Positions 10,676 to 20,525 of a DNA stretch of 31,306 bases are shown here, piece by piece. Source of the DNA: Nemertoderma westbladi (Eukaryota > Xenacoelomorpha > Nemertodermatida > Nemertodermatidae); assembly GCA_032718475.1 (NCBI GenBank), contig JAUCBJ010006778.1, positions 1 through 31,306 of the forward strand, read 5' to 3'. The translations under genes were made by a program, and so were the position numbers. The notes under the pieces were generated by a model. The model did not search any database and was not told where the DNA came from. It saw only the letters and a list, made by a program, of their open reading frames with translations. Within the stretch, counting starts at the first letter, position 1; each line of letters starts with the position of its first letter.

Positions 10676-11098
10676 CTGATAGGAAGCAATGAAGAAGTAC
10701 AGTAAGTATACAGTACAAACGATATTTTGAAATTTACGTACAAATAGTCCTACTGTGGGGCGAGCGACGAAAGTAAGCGAGTTTAGCATACGGGTACCAC
10801 TAACTCAATCGGTGTGTCTGTTGTTATGTTGTGTTCAATTTTAAACGTTAATAATTCAGCCAAATCTTAATGAAATATATCCAAACTTGGTACACATGTA
10901 GTCTGTCTGGCAAAAGTTTACGTCAGAAGATTGTAGTCCTCTCGGACCGAGAATGTCATCTACTTTAGGCCGGAACGGCGCCCCATACCTAACCTTACCA
11001 AATAATTAGAAAGTGTGTTATTGTTAAAATGTAATTGGTAACAGCTAAAATGTAGAAATTAAAAGTGTCATACTGTCAAATTAGTCACGTTTACCATA

Positions 11099-11113
11099 GT
11101 TGCCCGTGGCAAC
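11099..11113. promoter_or_regulatory. RFX X-box-like palindrome in intron
   Basis: GTTGCCCGTGGCAAC is a perfect inverted repeat of GTTGCC with a three-base spacer, within the spacing RFX sites tolerate. A weaker match, GTTGCCATGGGAAC, lies at 12421-12434 in the same intron. Confidence 0.35.
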
Positions 11114-11513
11114 AATGCAATGCTGATATTTCTAGAATCACTTGGGACAAAGATCGTAATCAACATTATAAGAAGGCATTGAAATATATAACATTCAAGT
11201 CTCAAAATAAAGTTATTTAAATGGAAAGAATGACGGGTGTGGTTGCTATGGATACAGGTACATTATAATATACATTTAAGTAAACACAACACTAAATTAA
11301 CTACTTTATACTAGTAAAGTTAAACTATAACTTTAAACTATAACTACTTTATTATAAAACTGTAATTATAAAAAAAAACACACAAAAGCAAACCTACTAT
11401 TTTTAACTACTGTAATATATCATGATGCAGATTACTTAAAAAATTTCAAATTTTAATTTATGTCGGTTGCCATGGAATCATACAAATTATATGAAAATTA
11501 TATTATATTCAAC

Positions 11514-12336
11514 ATATGTGGCGTGTCAAGTAGAAACGGATTATATCAAAAAAATCGATATTTTTTTATGGTGGATTCTGGTAGAGAATTTTTCGGGCTA
11601 TCTAGTGGTATATTACACTTAGCTTCTATCATTTTCCATTTTGGAATAATTTTACAAAAACTAAAGGGTAATCGCTCATAATTTCTTCAAAACGAGTTCA
11701 GAGTTTAAAACGACACTAGACATCCAATTCATATTTCTGTCTGTCGGTCTGTTTGTCTGTCAAACATTAAGAAAGAATACTGGCTAACTAAAATTCTCGC
11801 CATAGAGGTTTTTTGGGTTCGTGATTTCATTTCCGATGTCAGTTTTCACATCTCACGTAATATAGACTGTCTGTCCGTTAGTATGTCTGTCCGTCTTTTT
11901 GTCAGACTGTCTGTCAAACATTAATAAAGCATCCTAACTAACTAAAATTCTCGCTAAAGAGGTTTTTTGGGTTCGTGGTTTCATTTCCGATGTTAGTTTT
12001 AACATTTCACGTAATATAGATTGTCTGTCCATTTGTCTGTCTGTCCGTCTTTTTGTCAGACTGTCCGTCAAATATTAAGAAAGCATAAAAACTAACTAAA
12101 ATTTTTGCTATGGGGGTTTCTCGGGTTCGTGATTTCATTTCTGATGTCAGTTTTCACATTTCACGAATTCTAGACTGTCTGCCCGCCTGTCTGACTGTCG
12201 GTCATTTTGCCATTTGTCTGTCATTAGGTATTTGTGAACAAAGGATTGCTTCTACGTGGTTTAAATCAAAATTGTCGGATTCCTCGTAAAATTTTGAGTC
12301 TTGATATAATCCGTTTCTACTTGACATGCCACATAT
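11514..12336. mobile_element. Inverted-repeat element enclosing a 154-bp tandem array
   Basis: 11514-11549 and 12301-12336 are inverted copies of one 36-bp sequence with a single mismatch, both containing GTCAAGTAGAAACGG. Between them lie three units of a 154-bp tandem repeat. The arrangement resembles a non-autonomous DNA transposon that has amplified an internal satellite. No transposase frame is present. Target-site duplications were not resolved. Confidence 0.6.
11740..12230. repeat. 154-bp tandem repeat, three units
   Basis: The anchor CAAACATTAAGAAAG and its variants occur at 11761, 11915 and 12069, spaced exactly 154 bp. Each unit contains a CTGTCTGTC-rich part, ACTAACTAAAATTCTCGC, then GGTTCGTG and TTTCATTTCCGATGTCAG. 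The last block also appears in diverged form at about 20870 and 27700, which links this array to dispersed repeats in the window. Confidence 0.85.
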
Positions 12337-13045
12337 ATTTATCCAAATGTAGTGCGCATATGTAAATCATTTTCTGGAAACCTTCACCACAGTTAAGGGG
12401 TAATGAATGTCTAAGTACTGGTTGCCATGGGAACGTGTACTTGTTGCCGCCATGTCTGATTTCCAAGTGGCTAGCAATTTTTTCTAGCACAGTGACCCCA
12501 AAAGAACGTTCGTACCAAATTTCATGCTTGTATCACAATTTGAATGATTCTGCCTAAAAACCAGATTAATCTGCCCTAATATCTGTCCGTTTTAAGTTTA
12601 CACCCATGACTCTATATTGAAAAACATATAGTCCAACACACCGTCAATGTCCAGACGTAGCCAGAATTTTAGATTTTAAATCGTTTTCCAGCGTTAAAAA
12701 AAAACACTTTATTGTTAAGTTGAACTTTCGTATCATGGCTATTTATTATATTAACTGATATTTTGTATAATTAGAAAGCTTACCTTTCAAGGATTTGAAG
12801 GATTCCAAATATTTATGCATTTTTGTATTTTATCAGTTCAAGCGGTCGCGGTGTATAAACTCACCGTATTTTTATATCAGTTCAATCAGTCGCGCTATTA
12901 TAATCGCGTTATATTTAATTTCAATTCACCGGGAATATCAGTCGAGCCGACAGTTATATTAACAGATTAAAACATGTTGCATATTATGTTAATTAAAAGT
13001 TATGGCACTGCACAATGAAATTCTTCAATAAAACAAAAAACTCAC

Positions 13046-13183
13046 CGTATTTTTGCATTATAGTTGATGTTTCATTCTCGTCCCTTACTTCCATTGGAGA
13101 ACTGCTGACATATTTGCTCGAACCACTAGCAGGGGTACCGGTAGCCATCGGCCTCCAACCATCATTATTGGAATCCTTTTCAG
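13046..13183 (-). CDS. Exon 2 of spliced Ser-Pro-rich basic protein
   Basis: A 138-bp exon on the minus strand, bounded by the acceptor TTTTTACCTTTTGCAG and the donor AAATACG/GTGAGT. It takes two bases into a serine codon with exon 1, reads 45 residues without a stop (EKDSNNDGWRPMATGTP at its start), and leaves one G for exon 3. The other two frames are closed. Phases match both neighbours, which is strong internal support. A 17-base copy of the donor region lies 180 bp further into the intron (about 12858-12874). Confidence 0.75.
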
Positions 13184-13349
13184 CTGCAAAAGGTAAAAAT
13201 CACTACTTTAAATTAAATATCTAATTATGTAAATGATATCCTGTTGTGGCATAATCCTACAGTAGCCTGCCTATATCGATAAATACTGAAGTTTGGGACT
13301 TAAGTACTATCCGGGTCATGGATTATTGGTGTCTGATGTTCATACTCAC

Positions 13350-13512
13350 ATAAAGATTGGTCATTGTTTGGTGTCTGGGATTTATGAATGTCTGGTATAT
13401 CCCGTATTTCCGGGACTATTACTTCTTCACGTCCCAGATGTGTTTTTAATGTCGGGAGATCTTTAGGATCTTTCGTATCCACCGCTGGACGTACCTTCGA
13501 AAAAGGATCCAT
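13350..13512 (-). CDS. Exon 1 of a three-exon gene for an unrecognised 190-aa Ser-Pro-rich protein
   Basis: The start ATG at 13512 has AAA before it and G after it (AAAATGG). The first 54 residues begin MDPFSKVRPAVDTKD and end before the strong donor T/GTGAGTAT, in phase 1. Joined to 13046-13183 and 10404-10675 they give a 190-residue hydrophilic protein, acidic or mixed at the N-terminus and strongly basic at the C-terminus. There is no signal peptide or membrane segment. Several SP sites and an RRIFL resembling a cyclin-binding RxL motif suggest a nuclear CDK substrate; this is inference, and I recognise no family. Intron 1 (13184-13349) is 166 bp and intron 2 is 2370 bp, both GT-AG and both phase 1. 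A repeat element (13704-14453) sits 190 bp upstream. The gene model rests on phase-matched splice sites, a good start and a polyadenylation signal; there is no transcript evidence. Confidence 0.72.
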
Positions 13513-13703
13513 TTTATTTAGCTCATTTCACACAACACATACAAAAAAATATGTAGATAACAATGTGCGTACAGTAGCAACGTCTTTACTTACACTAGTA
13601 CTGTAGGCCTACCCTTTTACTGTGTTTGTGTGGATGTTATTTTGATATAATTACCGGGATCATTTGTAGAAACTAGAACATTTCATAATATAATTTGGTA
13701 TTT

Positions 13704-14453
13704 TTGCAGTTTCCCCCCCACATTTTTCAGAATTTTATAACAATCCATTTTAAGGATTATTGCATGTGTGTGTAGCTGTAGGCCTATATGTTCCCAAATC
13801 ATCTTCTAAAAGTTTTCCAATAAAAATCTTGTTCTAGAACATTAGCTATTAAAAAATTGTTGACTGCAAAATTTTACTAATATTACTAATAATTTTATTT
13901 ATATATTACCTATACAGCATCGCTATATTTAACATAAATTGATTTATAGCTAATTTTCTAGAACATGTATTTTGTTGAAAAGCTTTCCAATACAACAAAT
14001 ATTATCAAAATTTTGTTCTAGAACATTAGCTATTAAAAAATTGTTGACTGCAAAATTTTACTAATAATTTTATTTATATATTATACAGCATCGCTATATT
14101 TAACATAAATTGATTTATAGCTAATTTTCTAGAACATGTATTTTGTTGAAAAGCTTTCCAATACAAATATTATCAAAATTTTGTTCTAGAACATTAGCTA
14201 TTAAAAGAATTTTGACTGTAAAGTTTTACTAATATCACTAATAATTTTATTTATATATTATACAGCATCGCTATATTTAACATAAATTGATTCATAGCTA
14301 ATGTTCTAGAACATGTATTTTGTTGAAAAATACAAAATTGTTCATTGGAAAACATTTAGAAGATGTTTATAGAACATTTACACATGAAATAATTCAGTAA
14401 AATCACTATTAAGAAAATTTGTTAAATGTGGGGGGGGGGGGGGGGAACTGCAA
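13704..14453. mobile_element. Terminal-inverted-repeat element with internal 170-bp tandem repeats
   Basis: The left end reads TTGCAGTTT, then seven C, then CACATTT. The right end is the reverse complement, AAATGTG, then further G (a 16-base run in all), then AACTGCAA. Homology continues inward for over 100 bp: the left part contains CATCTTCTAAAAGTTTTCC and the reverse-complemented right part contains CATCTTCTAAATGTTTTCC. Three tandem units fill the interior. No transposase frame is present, so it is probably a non-autonomous DNA transposon. No target duplication is evident. Confidence 0.65.
13831..14340. repeat. Tandem repeat of 168-184 bp rich in TTCTAGAAC palindromes
   Basis: GTTCTAGAACATTAGCTATT starts units at 13831, 14015 and 14183. 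The first unit is 184 bp and the second 168 bp, differing by short deletions. Each unit has a second TTCTAGAACATG about 125 bp in. TTC-NN-GAA is a dimer of heat-shock-element half-sites, but I see no three-box element here. Confidence 0.85.
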
Positions 14454-15676
14454 CAGTACCTATAATTTCTTAATTATGTTCTAGAGCAAGATAAAGGCCT
14501 ACATTACATTTTAAAAAGTGTACATTTTTGATTTTTTAACACTTTTAAAGTATATTTAGTTTTGTACTTTTACTGTAGCTAGCCATTACCTTTACTGTTT
14601 TTGTAAAGTGTTCTAAGAATATATATATTTTTTAAATTGTTTTCTAGAATAAGTTCTTTTTTTTATTGTAGAAATTTTTTAAAAAGGGTAAGTTTTGCAT
14701 TTTTTAACACTTTTAAAGTATAATTAAGATATTGTATCTTAGCTATTATTCAAAAATTACGGTAGCTAAAATTATTTTCTTGTTTCCGAAACAAATATTT
14801 TATGTATAAATGGGTTAACTCTCTTTACCGCACCAGTAAGTGGGTGTTACTGGACTCCGTCAATGGAAGGGGGGGACGTGGGAGCGCAGCACGGATTATT
14901 ATAATAATCATTTTTATGACTTATGACTTATCAATTTTTATAATAATCTTTATTTTTAAAAATAAAAATTCTAGAATATTTATTTTCTAGAAAATTGGTA
15001 ATTAAGATGTTCTAGAATATTTACGAACAGTTTTAGAACACAACAGTTTTAGAACACTTAATAAATGTTCTAGCCCACTTATCAATATAAAAAAACAAGC
15101 CAAAATAGCATGACAATATTATGTTGAAAAAAAAAACGAAAAAGGCTGGCACTGGCTGAACGGTTCCCTATCTAATACGCAGGCTATAATAAGACTTAAA
15201 TAATAAATGTAGTGGCATCCGGAACTGTTACTTAGTTCCGTATAGGCCTACAGTTTACCAGGCCAAAACACTAGCAATCAATGGCTATGTTAAGTTACTC
15301 TGTCAAGTTTATTAATGGTTTTATTTATCCTAGAATATTTTGTTGCCACCTCAACTAATTTTTTTTAATTATTTTTTTACTAGCCACCATAATTCCATTT
15401 TTTAATTTGTTATTTACAATATTTAATACAGGTGAATAAATAAATAATAATTATATTTTACGTTATTATAGGACAAAAATAAGCACTGTAGGCCTACAGT
15501 ACAAATACTGTACATATTTTGACTTATAAGGGGGGTGTGCGACTGTTTATTTGGAGAAAGTGCGGTGAAAAATCGATTTCAACAGAAGATCACAAGTTGC
15601 TTTTATCCTCCGTTAATAGTGTCACATACAGTACATTACCCTTGCTGCCTTGCTCTTCTTTTGCATGAAGGCTTAT
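14454..15676. other. Intergenic, AT-rich, no gene seen
   Basis: No supported coding frame. TTCTAGAA words continue to about 15015 (14641, 14970, 14982, 15009), which suggests decayed relatives of the repeat at 13831. TAGGCCTA occurs at 15243 and 15489. Confidence 0.55.
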
Positions 15677-15778
15677 CCAATCAGCGTAAATTCGGACCTT
15701 CGTCATTGGGTTGATAAACAACTATTGTTTGTTGCCTTTGACCCAACAAACTTTGTTTTCTATAAATAAATACAGTTC
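15677..15778 (+). promoter_or_regulatory. CCAAT/TATA promoter upstream of TYW4
   Basis: ATCCAATCAGC (CCAAT at 15677-15681) matches the NF-Y box. TATAAATA lies 90 bp downstream at 15771-15778. Transcription would be expected to start at about 15800. A short leader follows to ATG at 15823 and then the donor AAT/GTAAGC at 15838. The next acceptor-like site is ATTTTTCGCAG ending at 16219, just before the TYW4 coding region. Confidence 0.45.
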
Positions 15779-15822
15779 TTGGCCGTAGACCAAGGCCCCA
15801 CACACCCAGGACGAAGATAAAC

Positions 15823-15837
15823 ATGCTACTTTTCAAT
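15823..15837 (+). other. Possible first-exon coding start or upstream ORF
   Basis: ATG plus four codons (MLLFN) precede the donor GTAAGC, after a leader that fits the TATA box at 15771. If spliced to 16220 the frame stops after two more codons, so this would be an upstream ORF in the TYW4 leader. Alternatively it starts another transcript whose next exon I could not find. Confidence 0.25.
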
Positions 15838-16287
15838 GTAAGCATATGTTATTCTTCAAAAGTAGTATACAGCAAGAAATATATTACATCATCGTTATAT
15901 TGTACAGTATTACAAATAATATAATAATTATTATATTTTAATTCAATAATATTAATATGTATTAATTCAGTTCAGATGTCATCGTGAAGGTGGTGAACAC
16001 ATTACTTTTTTTATATTAAAAAAAAAGGTTTTGCTATTTTTCTCCAAAACTCATCTCATTCCTGACGTGAGGTAGTCCATTAACATATTGGTGGAGGGAT
16101 ATTCAAACAGCATCACCCTGTGTTCAGTTATGATTACAAAGTCCAAGTCACAATTAATTTAATATTTGGGCAATAATGAACTCTAGGTGTTATAGGGCTT
16201 AACATAACATTTTTCGCAGCTACGTTAATCCGTTTTGTGGAATACTGTTTCAATTTTGCGTTCACATTAATCACATTAAATACAATA

Positions 16288-18267
16288 ATGGATGTCAGCG
16301 AGAAATTCCTTCGAGCTACTAACGACAACAGTATCTTGAGTAAAGGATCAGCTGCGAACTGCGGCTACACTGCCGACCAATGGACTAAGTTGTTCTGCAG
16401 GAAGTCACGGCGTAGATCCCCTCTGATTAACCGTGGATATTGGATTCGGGCGCGGGTGATTAAAGGCATCGTCTCTCGCTTCCTGGCATGTCCGACGCTA
16501 CTCCCTAAACAAATCGTATCTCTAGGAGCCGGTTATGACACTTTATATTTCCAACTGTTCAGCAGGAATTTAAACGATAATAATGTAAAGTTTTACGAGA
16601 TAGATTTCCCAGAATTGCTACATATTAAATCCCAGGTTATCAGCAGTAATGAACTAGACACAAAAAACTTGACATTTATTCCAGGAGATTTAAGATATTT
16701 CAATGGAATAAAGACTAAATTAGTTAACAAAGGGTTGGACCATAAAGCTCCTACTTTAGTATTCTCCGAAGTGGTTTTAACTTATTTAGACGAAGTCTAT
16801 TCGAATAAAATAATTAAATGGACTACAGAATTCTTTGAATCTTCCGTGTTTATTAACTACGAACAAATCTTGCCATCCGATGGTTTCGGTCGGTTTATGA
16901 CACGACATTTTGACGGGCTGAATTCGCCTCTGAAAACGATCGATCTGTACCCGGATGTTCGCAGTTTGGTTGGCCGATACGAGTCGTTGGGTTGGCCGAA
17001 GGTTGTAGTTACCGATCTTATCGGTTTCCTTGGATCCATCGAGGGTTCCGAGCGATTTCGGGTTTCGATGCTAGAGCCTTTCGACGAGTTCGAAGGTTGG
17101 CATCTGAAATGCAAACATTACGCGGTTTCTGTAGCTGCCAAAGGAAGTTGTCAGCAGTTTATTGAGGATATTTGTGGTTGTTGGAAGTCGAGGGTTCCTA
17201 TTGGTTGGAATGTTATGGAGCTTCCATGGCAACGGATTGTTTGTAAACCGTTGCTAAGACGATTCGCCCACAGTTCATGCGATTTGGGCGACGACTCGAA
17301 TCCGTTTTGTAAATGCGGTTCTCACCTCGTCCATCTCACTACCGGTGGGTTCGGCGAGTCACCTTTGAGTGGCCCTGGCCATCGTATGCCTTCTACAGTG
17401 GTGCTACACTGCGGGCAGTGCCAGACAACCCAGGAACTGGCCGTGTCCGTCGATTTATCGCGGATGCATTGCTCTTTAGTTCCGATTGGCAGCCGCGCAT
17501 GCGTGGTCCTCGGGGGACGGAAATCCCCTAGTAAACCCTGTAAACTCAACGAAATCATCTTAATACAGATTGACGGCGTTTTAGGAGAGACGGACCTGGA
17601 AGTTAATTCTTCTGTTATTAGTTGCCATGGTGACGCGCCTTGTCCACGATGGAGACACACAGCGACTAACCTAGATATTGCCGGCACCAGACATGTTCTG
17701 ATAATCGGTGGTAGAACAACAGACCGGGTTCTCGACGATTTATTAGTTTTGAACGTTGAAACTTTCACTTGGAATAGAATCAAGGCGTCTGGTTTACACG
17801 CTGTACATTCACACAGCGCTACACTAGTCAACAACACACTGGCTATATGCGGAGGGATTGATAGCCAAGGTGATCCCACAAACTGTCTAGCGTTTATAGA
17901 TTTATCGTCGTTGGACGAACTGGTTGCTACGGTAACCTACGTATCCGTCGATCTACCTCCCTTGTACTCACACACAGCCCATTCGTTAGACACGGAGCTA
18001 CTTTTAGTGGGAGGGGTTTGTTTGGACTTAGTCGCCGTACCAGCCGTTGTTACAGTTGGGTTAGTTTCTCCGTATCCCATTCGCTGTTTTAAACTGAATA
18101 TTTCTAATGAACTCGTTCTAATAAACGGCCACTCATCTACCATTCAACGACAGACAACTAATACTGTGGTGCTCAGTGTTATTGGTGGCGGTTGTAATTG
18201 TTTTTCGTTCGGAACGCTCATTAACCCTGGTTTGATTAATTTAGAATGTGAACTTTCAACTGACTAA
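16288..18267 (+). CDS. LCMT2: tRNA wybutosine-synthesising protein 4 (leucine carboxyl methyltransferase 2)
   Basis: TYW4 acts late in wybutosine synthesis at position 37 of phenylalanine tRNA, using S-adenosylmethionine to methylate and methoxycarbonylate the side chain. The start chosen is ATG 16288 (A at -3, G at +4), giving 659 residues; the frame is open further upstream but has no ATG there. The human protein is about 686. Residues 10-60 hold the family's TNDNSILSKGSAA and SPLINRGYWIRAR blocks. SLGAGYDTLYF (78-88) is the SAM-binding loop. YEIDFPE (103-109), SEVVLTYLD (160-168) and EPFDEFEGWHLKCKHY (263-278) are further methyltransferase motifs. The C-terminal half is kelch-like (RWRHTATN 454-461, LIIGG 471-475, CGGID 521-525, LLVGG 572-576) and ends with the conserved GGGCNCFSFG (633-642). 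There is no JmjC domain. The gene is intronless, as I recall for vertebrate LCMT2. A possible 5' leader exon is described upstream. Confidence 0.96.
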   Translation: MDVSEKFLRATNDNSILSKGSAANCGYTADQWTKLFCRKSRRRSPLINRGYWIRARVIKGIVSRFLACPTLLPKQIVSLGAGYDTLYFQLFSRNLNDNNVKFYEIDFPELLHIKSQVISSNELDTKNLTFIPGDLRYFNGIKTKLVNKGLDHKAPTLVFSEVVLTYLDEVYSNKIIKWTTEFFESSVFINYEQILPSDGFGRFMTRHFDGLNSPLKTIDLYPDVRSLVGRYESLGWPKVVVTDLIGFLGSIEGSERFRVSMLEPFDEFEGWHLKCKHYAVSVAAKGSCQQFIEDICGCWKSRVPIGWNVMELPWQRIVCKPLLRRFAHSSCDLGDDSNPFCKCGSHLVHLTTGGFGESPLSGPGHRMPSTVVLHCGQCQTTQELAVSVDLSRMHCSLVPIGSRACVVLGGRKSPSKPCKLNEIILIQIDGVLGETDLEVNSSVISCHGDAPCPRWRHTATNLDIAGTRHVLIIGGRTTDRVLDDLLVLNVETFTWNRIKASGLHAVHSHSATLVNNTLAICGGIDSQGDPTNCLAFIDLSSLDELVATVTYVSVDLPPLYSHTAHSLDTELLLVGGVCLDLVAVPAVVTVGLVSPYPIRCFKLNISNELVLINGHSSTIQRQTTNTVVLSVIGGGCNCFSFGTLINPGLINLECELSTD

Positions 18268-19510
18268 TACTGCATGATAGCAAACACTGAGTATATTTGA
18301 TTCTTTTTTATTTGCCATTATTATATTTTGCCATTTCCTTATTGCTTATTCGTACCATACCCCAAAATTTTCTTCCAATGCATCACTGTTAGAAGTAGGG
18401 GCAAGTGCAAGTAAATCCCCCCCCCCCCCCCCCCCCCCCCATCTAATAACAAATAGATTTGACACCCACGTTACTAATTTGAATGACCAAAGCAAAGATA
18501 AGACAAAGGAAATTGTATAGGCAGGCACATCTACGGAGCCCCGAGGGGGACATGAAAACCTATCGCTCGCTATCTCAATACACAAACATGAATTTCATAT
18601 GCTCATATCACTCGCTCTCGCATAGTTTTGAAATTTAAAAATCATAAAGTCGCCAGAGATTCTACATTCAGTGTAGAATGATTTCATTTCTGTCCACCCT
18701 TTGAAATCAAGAAAGATCAAAATCAACCTCTATTTATATTACTTTCGTTTTCAAAATTTTGAAATGTGAAGTTTGTAACGCAAATGTGACTTTTTTTGCT
18801 ACAATAGGAACGTCTGGGGCGTTGTGCACTTATTGTATGTGTCTTATCTCCTGGAAACTGTACAGCTGTATCTCCGTGCAATTCCACGGCAACGGACGTA
18901 ACCATTGAAGGCCCCCACTGCACTGCGAACAGCACTGTGTATTTTTTATAAATATTTTGTATGGATTTGCTGGACCACTGGTACTACGTAAACACCCCAT
19001 CTTATTATTAAATGTAAAATAGTAAAAAAAAAATTAAATGTACACTGCAAGCTAATACACGCTATAAAACGGACGTAATCGCACAAAATGCGATTTCTGA
19101 GGTAGCCAAGTTCTCATCAATATTCGTGCGAATAGAAGCAATGTTCTGAGTCTGACAAACCCTTATGTATGCATTAGATTGCCTATGATTGCAGAATAGA
19201 TGCCGAACATATCAATAAAAGAATTTAGGGCTACTGACCACTGATTTTCATAGGCCTACAGTTTGCAGGGTTTTTGTAACGGACAACTATCTTCTGTAAC
19301 GGACGTAAACGTGCTTATATTATAGTGTTGCTTTCAATTGCGTGTAAATTTATATTTTCAACTAAACAAGTGTGCAAATCCATTACCGTACTTAGTCACA
19401 CTTAAAATGTTTTTTTTCAGCAACGAACATAAATGTAGAAGTTACAGTACAGGGCTGTAGCGCTGTTTGCAGAGTGTAAGAAGATATGGTTACTGGTCTA
19501 TATAGCTAAC
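18268..19510. other. Intergenic with ACGGACGTAA words
   Basis: No gene seen. A run of 24 C lies at 18417-18440. The word ACGGACGTAA occurs at 18892, 19069 and 19299, with a shortened form at 19279. AATAAA at about 19214 is the first good polyadenylation signal past TYW4 but is distant (almost 950 bases), and ATTAAA near 19008 is nearer. Confidence 0.5.
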
Positions 19511-19798
19511 AATTTACGTCCGTCACTAGAAATACACAGCAAAGACTTACTGAAATTATGTTAATTGTCTGTGTAAGTTACTAGACAATAAGTCTGCTTT
19601 GCACTGAAGAAAGTGATGAGTTGAATGCGTCACCCCCTCCTCTAATATTTTCAAAACTTTTAACTTTTTCCGTAACGGACGTAATTTTGGATTTGTGACA
19701 ATTTTCAACCGCATAGTAGATATTTGAAGTCACCAAAGCTCCCACCCCACACTGTAACTCCAATAGTTTATGTCAGTAATTGGGTATATTTATTCCTT
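19511..19798. repeat. Direct repeat of about 290 bp, copy A
   Basis: Aligns in the same orientation with 20236-20525. Both copies run from TTACGTCCG through GACAATAAGTCTGCTTTGCA and a CACCCCCTCC segment to GTCAGTAATTGGGTAT. Divergence includes small indels. No LTR hallmarks (TG...CA ends, primer site) were seen. Confidence 0.85.
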
Positions 19799-20235
19799 CT
19801 CCCCATGAGATGTTTACTACACTATGGCTAACCACTAGTACCCACCTATTACATTATGAAATACTTCCAATTTTAGTATAGTATATGGTTTTTGTTTAAT
19901 GATGAGAGTAATATAATTAAATTTTCTGCTATTGGTAACATTTATATGGGAAAGCAGGTCTAAAGGGAGTACAAAAATGAAAGGATACAATGTTAAGGGT
20001 TTAAATAACAGAAAACGTAAAATTGTTTTCTGAAAATCAACCTGTTTTTCCGGGAAACTAAAATTGAACGTTGCAATACTTATAATTTTTGTCCCAAATT
20101 CTTGCCATTAATTATTGGCATTTCTGGTCAGATTCACTTAATTTATATTCAACAGTCCTCAATAATGCCTAAAAACACTACAGGACGGGTAATTGCCATT
20201 GTATGAATTTCAAAGCCTACACATAATTCTACACA

Positions 20236-20525
20236 AATTACGTCCGATATGATAAATACACAACAAAGACTTACTGCATTGATGTTAGTTTTTTGTCTCA
20301 AGTTACTAGACAATAAGTCTGCTTTGCACTGAAGAAAGTGATGAATTTAATACATCACCCCCTCCCCTCCTGTATTTTCGGAATTTTAACTTTACCTAAG
20401 GACGTAATTTTCGATTTGTCTATTACAACCGCGTAGTAGAACATGATACCCTCAATATGGTGTCTCAAAAATCCCCCACACTGAAACTCCATTAGTTTTT
20501 CTGTCAGTAATTGGGTATTATATTC
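20236..20525. repeat. Direct repeat of about 290 bp, copy B
   Basis: Partner of 19511-19798, 725 bp downstream of it. The ACGGACGTAA word that is intact in copy A (19675-19684) is reduced to AAGGACGTAA here. The 440-bp interval between the copies is non-coding. Confidence 0.85.

Larger units (their letters stand above)
10676..13045 (-). other. Intron 2 of the spliced minus-strand gene
   Basis: A 2370-bp GT-AG intron of phase 1. It contains an inverted-repeat element with a 154-bp tandem array (11514-12336), an X-box-like palindrome (11099-11113) and CCATGG-centred relatives at about 11464 and 12421. A short frame at 11460-11681 lies across one arm of the element and is not considered a gene. 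Confidence 0.7.

Noticed and set aside
11460-11681. 73-codon plus-strand frame
   Set aside because: It overlaps one arm of the inverted-repeat element inside an intron and has low-complexity AT-rich codons.
12861-13007. Possible extra exon between an acceptor-like site and the duplicated donor in intron 2
   Set aside because: It would leave an upstream intron of only 38 bp and stops after two codons.
13831-15015. Heat-shock element cluster
   Set aside because: Sites are only two-box TTC-NN-GAA dimers inside a tandem repeat. No three-box element was found.
16237-16287. Upstream extension of the TYW4 frame
   Set aside because: The extension starts with GTG. The first ATG, at 16288, has a good context and matches the family's N-terminus.
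19511-20525. 290-bp direct repeats as LTRs of a small retrotransposon
   Set aside because: No TG...CA ends, primer-binding site or polypurine tract were seen.
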